A stretch of DNA of 64,000 bases from AWTP1-13 sp039808585 (GTDB lineage: Bacteria; Pseudomonadota; Alphaproteobacteria; Rhizobiales; Hyphomicrobiaceae). Both the position numbers and the translations under genes were made by a program. Under the pieces are notes generated by a model, which ran no database searches, was not told the DNA's origin, and was given only the letters and a program-made list of their open reading frames with translations. This document shows, in pieces, positions 59,744 to 64,000 of the stretch; positions within the stretch are counted from its first letter, which is position 1, and each line of letters starts with the position of its first letter. The stretch covers positions 9,528-73,527 of the forward strand of contig JBDHTJ010000001.1 of NCBI GenBank assembly GCA_039808585.1, written 5' to 3'.

Positions 59744-60778
59744 ATGAGCAAGCCAGAGCCTGTCCGCAAGTCTACTGACCTCGCGCCGCTGGTCGATCCC
59801 TTTGGCCGCACGGTCTCCTATCTGCGCGTCTCGGTCACCGACCGGTGTGACTTCCGCTGCACTTACTGCATGGCCGAGCACATGACGTTCCTGCCCAAGC
59901 GGGATCTTCTGACCCTGGAAGAGCTGGACCGGGTCTGCTCCGCATTCGTGGCCAAGGGCGTCAGGAAGCTGCGCATCACTGGCGGCGAGCCTCTGGTGCG
60001 CAAGAATATAATGTGGCTTTTCAGGTCTTTGTCGAGGCACCTGGCCTCCGGCGCACTCGAGGAATTGACGCTCACTACGAATGGCAGCCAGCTTCCAAAG
60101 TATGCAGCCGAACTAGCTGATGCCGGCGTCCGGCGCATCAACATCTCCCTCGACACCTTGAAGCCCGACCGGTTCAAGGCCATCACCCGCTGGGGTGACT
60201 TCGGCCAGGTGATGACCGGCATCGAGGCAGCCGAAAAAGCCGGCCTGAAGGTGAAGATCAACGCCGTGGCGCTCAAGGGCCTCAACGAGGACGAGATCGC
60301 CGACCTCCTTGAATTCGCCCATGGTCGCGGTGCCGACCTGACCCTTATTGAAACCATGCCGCTCGGCGACATCGACGGCGATCGGACTGACCAGTACTTG
60401 CCCCTTTCGGTCGTGCGCGCGCGCCTCATGGACCGCTACACGCTCATCGACATCCCCTATCGCACGGGCGGACCGGCCCGCTACGTCGAGGTGAAGGAAA
60501 CGGGCGGCCGCCTCGGCTTCATCACGCCGATGACCCACAATTTCTGTGAAAGCTGCAACCGCGTGCGCCTCACCTGCACCGGCACCCTCTACATGTGTCT
60601 TGGCCAGGAAGATGCCGCCGATCTGCGCGCTCCGCTGCGGGCATCCACGGACGATTCGCTGCTCCTCCAGGCCATCGACGAGGCCATCGCGCGCAAGCCC
60701 AAGGGACACGACTTCGTCATCGACAGGCGCACGCGTGCCCCTGCCGTCGCCCGCCATATGAGCGTGACGGGCGGCTGA
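59744..60778 (+). CDS. moaA: GTP 3',8-cyclase MoaA (molybdenum cofactor biosynthesis)
   Basis: A 344-residue radical SAM enzyme for the first step of molybdopterin synthesis. The N-terminal cluster is C35-x3-C39-x2-C42 (DRCDFRCTYCMAEH), with RKLRITGGEPLVRKNI following. The C-terminal cluster is NFCESCNRVRLTCTGTLYMC. The protein ends in GG, which is needed for activity in this family. The divergent formate dehydrogenase needs this cofactor. Confidence 0.96.
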   Translation: MSKPEPVRKSTDLAPLVDPFGRTVSYLRVSVTDRCDFRCTYCMAEHMTFLPKRDLLTLEELDRVCSAFVAKGVRKLRITGGEPLVRKNIMWLFRSLSRHLASGALEELTLTTNGSQLPKYAAELADAGVRRINISLDTLKPDRFKAITRWGDFGQVMTGIEAAEKAGLKVKINAVALKGLNEDEIADLLEFAHGRGADLTLIETMPLGDIDGDRTDQYLPLSVVRARLMDRYTLIDIPYRTGGPARYVEVKETGGRLGFITPMTHNFCESCNRVRLTCTGTLYMCLGQEDAADLRAPLRASTDDSLLLQAIDEAIARKPKGHDFVIDRRTRAPAVARHMSVTGG

Positions 60779-60787
60779 TGGGGTGCT

Positions 60788-60813
60788 AGGCCTGCCGGCC
60801 CGCGGGCAGGCCT
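60788..60813 (+). other. Hairpin after moaA
   Basis: AGGCCTGCC (60788-60796) and GGCAGGCCT (60805-60813) form a perfect 9-bp stem with an 8-nt loop, 10 bp past the moaA stop. No U-tract follows, so it is at best a weak or Rho-assisted terminator. Confidence 0.5.
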
Positions 60814-60860
60814 GGCATCGATGTTTCGATCGCGCCGCCCGATCTCGGCAGGAGATCCCG

Positions 60861-61760
60861 GTGACGGCAGCGATCCACGCCCACGACCCAGCCAACAACC
60901 TGCGTGGCATCCTCGCCATGGTCGTCGCCATGGCTTCGTTCGTCCTCAACGATGCCTTCGTGAAACTCGCTGCCGCGACGCTGCCGACCGGCGAGGTGAT
61001 CTTCCTGCGCGCCATCGGCACCGCCGCCATATGCTTCGGCCTCATCCTCGCACGCGACGCCCCGCGCGTATTGGCCCAGGCCCTCCAGCCGCGCGTGATG
61101 CTGCGCGCCCTGGGCGACGTTGGCGGCGCCTTCACGTTCATCTTTGCGCTCACCAACATGCCCATCGCAGATGCTTACGCCATCCTGCAATTCACCCCGC
61201 TCGCCCTCACCGCGGGCGCGGCCGTATTCCTTGGCGCCAAGGTTGGCTGGCGCCGCTGGTCGGCAGCGGCCGTCGGGCTTATCGGCGTGCTGGTGATCGT
61301 GCGGCCAGGCGGCGCGGCCTTCAACGGCTGGGCGCTCCTGGCCCTCTTCTCCATCTGCTTCGCTGTCACGCGCGATCTCGTCACCCGCGCCATCGGCCTC
61401 AACGTCTCCTCGCTCGCGATGGCCTTCACGTCGACCCTGTTCGTCGGCGTCGCCAGCCTCGGGTTCCTGTTCTTCGAAAGCTGGCGCCTGCCGGGCATGC
61501 GCGAGATGCTGCTGATCGCCGGGGCATGCCTCACGCTTCTGGGCGGCCAGCACTGGCTCATCTTCGCGCTTCGCACCGGCGAGATCACTGCCGTCGCACC
61601 GTTCCGATATTCTATCGTTCTCTGGTCGGTGCTTGCGGGCATCGCGATTTGGCACGAGGTTCCCGACAAGATGACGTTCGTCGGCATGGCCATCGTCATC
61701 GGTGCGGGGCTCTATACCTTCCTGCGCGAGCAGAAGCTTTCCAAGGCGGCACGCAGTTGA
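60861..61760 (+). CDS. EamA/DMT-family transporter, first of a tandem pair
   Basis: A 299-residue inner-membrane protein with ten expected helices in two EamA repeats (LRGILAMVVAMASFVLNDAF ... ILQFTPLALTAGAAVFLGAK and LLALFSICFAVTRDLVTRAI ... FRYSIVLWSVLAGIAIWHEV). The GTG start at 60861 follows AGGAG with 7 nt spacing; the frame is open upstream but without a site. Its stop overlaps the TTG start of the second copy. It is probably a metabolite exporter; the substrate is unknown. Confidence 0.88.
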   Translation: MTAAIHAHDPANNLRGILAMVVAMASFVLNDAFVKLAAATLPTGEVIFLRAIGTAAICFGLILARDAPRVLAQALQPRVMLRALGDVGGAFTFIFALTNMPIADAYAILQFTPLALTAGAAVFLGAKVGWRRWSAAAVGLIGVLVIVRPGGAAFNGWALLALFSICFAVTRDLVTRAIGLNVSSLAMAFTSTLFVGVASLGFLFFESWRLPGMREMLLIAGACLTLLGGQHWLIFALRTGEITAVAPFRYSIVLWSVLAGIAIWHEVPDKMTFVGMAIVIGAGLYTFLREQKLSKAARS

Positions 61761-62653
61761 GCGAAAACCTCAAGGGCATCCTGGCGGTCCTCGCCTGCTC
61801 CACCGTGTTCGTGGTGAGCGACGCCATCGTGAAGCTCGTCTCGGCCGAACTCCCCGTCTCCGAGATCATTTTCCTGCGCGGCCTTATGGCCACGGCGATG
61901 CTTGTCGCCGGCGCCCATGTCTTCGGCGCCTGGCGTCCGCTCTCCATTCTCCTGCAACCCATGATGATGACGCGCGTGCTGGCCGCCGCCGCCGCCTCCA
62001 CGCTCGTTGTCCTGTCGCTGCGCGACATGCCGCTCGCCGTCGTCAACGCCGTTATGCAGATGACGCCGCTCGCCGTCACTGCGGGATCCGCCATCGCCTA
62101 TCGCGAGCGCGTAGGCCCCACGCGCTGGCTCGCCGCGGTGATCGGCTTCATCGGCGTGCTCTTGATCGTGAAGCCCACCGGCGGTGCCTTTGGCTGGAGT
62201 GCCTGGGTCGTGCTCGTGGCCCTCGTATTCACGACCACGCGCGATCTCACCACCCGCGGTCTCTCGCGCGACATTCCCTCCATATTCGTGGGCGCAGCCA
62301 GCGCTGCAGCCATCGCGGTCGGCGGCTTGATTTTCGCCCCGCTCGATGTCGCCTGGGTAATGCCCTCGACACGCGCCTGGTCGTTGTTGATCTTCTCCGC
62401 AGGTTGCCTTTTCTTCGGCAACACGCTTCTCGTTATGTCGCTGCGCACCGGCGAGATCGGTGTCGTGGCACCGTTTCGCTATGCCCCCGTGCCGCTGTCA
62501 CTCGCGCTCGGCTACGCCTGGTGGGGCGACATTCCCGATGCCATCGCCATTCTCGGCATCTTCGTCGTCCTCGGCGCCGGCCTGAGCCTGCTTTACACCG
62601 AGCGGCTGACACTCGTTGCCCGGTCCTCCCCCAAGCCAGAGAGAGCGCCATGA
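61757..62653 (+). CDS. EamA/DMT-family transporter, second of a tandem pair (TTG start)
   Basis: A 298-residue paralogue of the preceding gene with the same pattern (SENLKGILAVLACSTVFVVS, QMTPLAVTAGSAIAYRERVG, TTRDLTTRGLSRDIPSIFVG, FRYAPVPLSLALGYAWWGDI). The TTG overlaps the stop of copy one (TTGA), so translation is coupled. The pair probably arose by tandem duplication followed by strong divergence, and may act as a heterodimer. It overlaps the aldolase gene by 4 nt. Confidence 0.87.
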   Translation: MSENLKGILAVLACSTVFVVSDAIVKLVSAELPVSEIIFLRGLMATAMLVAGAHVFGAWRPLSILLQPMMMTRVLAAAAASTLVVLSLRDMPLAVVNAVMQMTPLAVTAGSAIAYRERVGPTRWLAAVIGFIGVLLIVKPTGGAFGWSAWVVLVALVFTTTRDLTTRGLSRDIPSIFVGAASAAAIAVGGLIFAPLDVAWVMPSTRAWSLLIFSAGCLFFGNTLLVMSLRTGEIGVVAPFRYAPVPLSLALGYAWWGDIPDAIAILGIFVVLGAGLSLLYTERLTLVARSSPKPERAP

Positions 62654-63405
62654 AGCCTAACCAGATGAAAGCCAAGATCGCCGGCGGCAAAGCCGCTCTC
62701 GGCTGCTCCTTGATGTTTCCCGCGCCCCAGATCGTCGAGATGCTGGCCTATACCGGCTTCGACTGGGTGCTCCTCGACTGCGAGCACGGCAGCCTCTCGC
62801 TTGCCGACGTCGAGATGATGGCCATGGCGGCCGACGCCTCCGGCATCACCGCCATTGCGCGCCCGAAAAGCAACGATGCCGCCGATATCCAGTCGGTCAT
62901 GGATCGCGGTGTCGCCGGTGTCCAGGTGCCCCACGTCAATTGCGCGGAGGATGCCCGCCGCGCCGTGTCAGCAGTCAAGTTCGGCCCGGGTGCCGCGCGA
63001 GGACTTGCCGCCGGCACACGGCCCGACCGCTGGGGCCTCGGCGCGCGCATGCCCGACTTTACGTCCGCCGCCAACGCGCAATCCCTGGTCTGTGTCCAGA
63101 TCGAGCATCAGGAGGCGGTCGCCAACATCGACGAGATCCTGGCCGTTGAAGGCATCGACGTGTTCTTCATCGGTCCGTCCGATCTCTCCCAGTCGATGGG
63201 CCATCCCGGCAATCCGAAGGCGCCGCCGGTAGCCCAGGCGATCGACCACGTGCTGCAGCGCATCAGGGCGAAGGGTGCAGCCCCCGGCATGCCAGCGACC
63301 GCAGAGACGCTTCCCGACATCAGGGCGAAAGGCTGCCTCTATATTTACAACCATTTGCCGAGAATTTTGGGCGCCGGCGCGGCAGCGTTTCTGCACAACC
63401 GCTGA
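62650..63405 (+). CDS. HpcH/HpaI-family aldolase
   Basis: A 251-residue class II, metal-dependent aldolase. Motifs include FDWVLLDCEHGSLSLADVEM, ARPKSNDAADIQSVMDRGVA, the metal-binding Glu in CVQIEHQEAVANIDEILAVE and VFFIGPSDLSQSMGHPGNPK. The family cleaves 2-keto-3-deoxy sugar acids or 4-hydroxy-2-ketoheptanedioate to pyruvate and an aldehyde. The ATG overlaps the EamA stop. With EamA genes before and a solute-binding protein after, it may serve a sugar-acid or aromatic-acid catabolic locus that continues past the window. Confidence 0.9.
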   Translation: MKPNQMKAKIAGGKAALGCSLMFPAPQIVEMLAYTGFDWVLLDCEHGSLSLADVEMMAMAADASGITAIARPKSNDAADIQSVMDRGVAGVQVPHVNCAEDARRAVSAVKFGPGAARGLAAGTRPDRWGLGARMPDFTSAANAQSLVCVQIEHQEAVANIDEILAVEGIDVFFIGPSDLSQSMGHPGNPKAPPVAQAIDHVLQRIRAKGAAPGMPATAETLPDIRAKGCLYIYNHLPRILGAGAAAFLHNR

Positions 63406-63858
63406 ACTGCGCGGAAAGTGCGCCGGAGCTTTGGGGCTGCAATTGTGTTCACCACGCTTTTGCATTTGCATAAGTTAATTCCGGCGCACCTTGACAGGCC
63501 GCGATCTCTGACGCTCAACTGGTGCAAATTCGAACGGCCGCAGAGCCGGCGATAAGAACGACGTACGGGACGAAACGCTTGCCAGGAGTAGGAGCTTGCT
63601 CATCGCGGCTTCCCGAATCCCACGGCTGCTCGATGCTTCCTCCGCAGGCCCCACGCGGCGGCTTGCGCCTGCGCTTGCAAGCGTTCCACGCTTTCCATCC
63701 GGTTTCCTTCACTCAAGTCCGTCGCAGCTGCGCTCGGGCTCTGCATTCACGCGTCCACGACGAGAAGGAGATTGAACACCTGAAAGCGCCGCCACGTGCG
63801 GCTTAGCCGGACCCAAAAACCACCGGTGAGTAATCAACGACATTGGAGGAAATCAGCA
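63406..63858. other. Intergenic region before the Tat solute-binding protein gene
   Basis: No gene is supported in this stretch. An inverted pair GTGCGCCGG (63418-63426) and CCGGCGCAC (63481-63489) flanks an AT-rich patch with TTTTGCATTTGCATAAG, a possible regulator or promoter region. Further along the sequence is unremarkable. The last 20 bp carry a good ribosome-binding site (GGAGGA) for the next gene. Confidence 0.5.
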
Positions 63859-64000
63859 ATGAGACGCTACTCTTTGTCCCGACGCCGCTTCCTGGCCACA
63901 TCGGCCGCAGCCTCGGCGATGGTCGCTGCACCCTTCGTCCGCACGGCCAACGCCGCCGGCAAGGTCTCCATCGGTTTCTGGGACCACTGGGTCCCCGGCG
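63859..64000 (+). CDS. Tat-exported extracellular solute-binding protein (5' part only)
   Basis: Only 47 residues are present: MRRYSLSRRRFLATSAAASA, MVAAPFVRTANAAGKVSIGF, WDHWVPG. The SRRRFLATS twin-arginine motif and the ANAA cleavage site are clear. The mature start KVSIGFWDHWVPG is typical of family 1 (carbohydrate-type) ABC transporter binding proteins. The permease and ATPase genes are expected beyond the right edge. Confidence 0.8.
   Translation, partial: MRRYSLSRRRFLATSAAASAMVAAPFVRTANAAGKVSIGFWDHWVPG

Overview
The window (about 64 kb, GC-rich, strong C/G third-position bias) looks like a chromosomal segment of a motile alphaproteobacterium of the order Hyphomicrobiales (Rhizobiales). 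The main reason is the flagellar locus: its gene content (motA-fliM-fliN-fliG-flhB, flgBC-fliE-flgGAI-motE-flgH-fliL-fliP, then fliF, fliH-like, motB-motC-fliK) is the rhizobial type, and motC and motE are diagnostic of that group. No tRNA, rRNA, CRISPR array, integrase or intact insertion sequence was seen.

Layout. 1-2.1 kb: the 3'-truncated end of a MacB/FtsX-like ABC permease and its HlyD-like adaptor. 2.6-8.2 kb: an unknown secreted protein and a branched-chain amino-acid-type ABC transporter (livFGMH leftward, substrate-binding protein divergent). 8.2-10.0 kb: an Lrp/AsnC regulator divergent from 4-hydroxyphenylpyruvate dioxygenase (hpd), with an exact FNR/FixK-type box just upstream of hpd. 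10.0-10.8 kb: a 270-bp tandem duplication of a composite palindromic repeat, with relatives at 2.4 kb and 38.3 kb. 10.8-31.9 kb: the flagellar/motor locus, ending in a lytic transglycosylase. 32-33 kb: small unknown genes (a GIY-YIG-like protein, a J-domain-like protein). 33.2-38.3 kb: histidine utilisation by the formylglutamate branch (hutG, hutH, hutI, hutF; no urocanase here). 38.6-41.1 kb: fahA and aroC. 41.4-43.2 kb: small secreted or membrane proteins, one with its ribosome-binding site buried in a predicted hairpin. 43.3-47.6 kb: a MarR regulator divergent from a second Liv-type transporter in which permease and ATPase are fused. 47.6-49.1 kb: a VOC protein and a quinone oxidoreductase-like enzyme. 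49.1-59.4 kb: a leftward formate dehydrogenase locus. 59.7-60.8 kb: moaA. 60.9-64 kb: two EamA transporters, an HpcH/HpaI aldolase and the start of a Tat-exported solute-binding protein.

How the genes work together. The formate dehydrogenase locus encodes a TorD-type chaperone, a small Tat protein, the molybdenum catalytic subunit (cysteine, not selenocysteine, in the active site), a four-cluster ferredoxin subunit, a small lipoprotein and a cytochrome b subunit. These are followed by a seven-bladed WD40 propeller fused to cytochrome c, a 41-residue membrane peptide, and four conserved proteins of unknown role, one of them a biotin/lipoate-ligase-like protein that seems to have lost its catalytic signature. 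The divergent moaA makes molybdenum cofactor precursor. This accessory set is the best candidate for an undescribed system in the window. hpd and fahA are two steps of tyrosine breakdown placed at separate sites. The hut genes release formate through HutG, which could feed the formate dehydrogenase; that link is inference.

All functions are inferred by reading the sequence; no database search was run.
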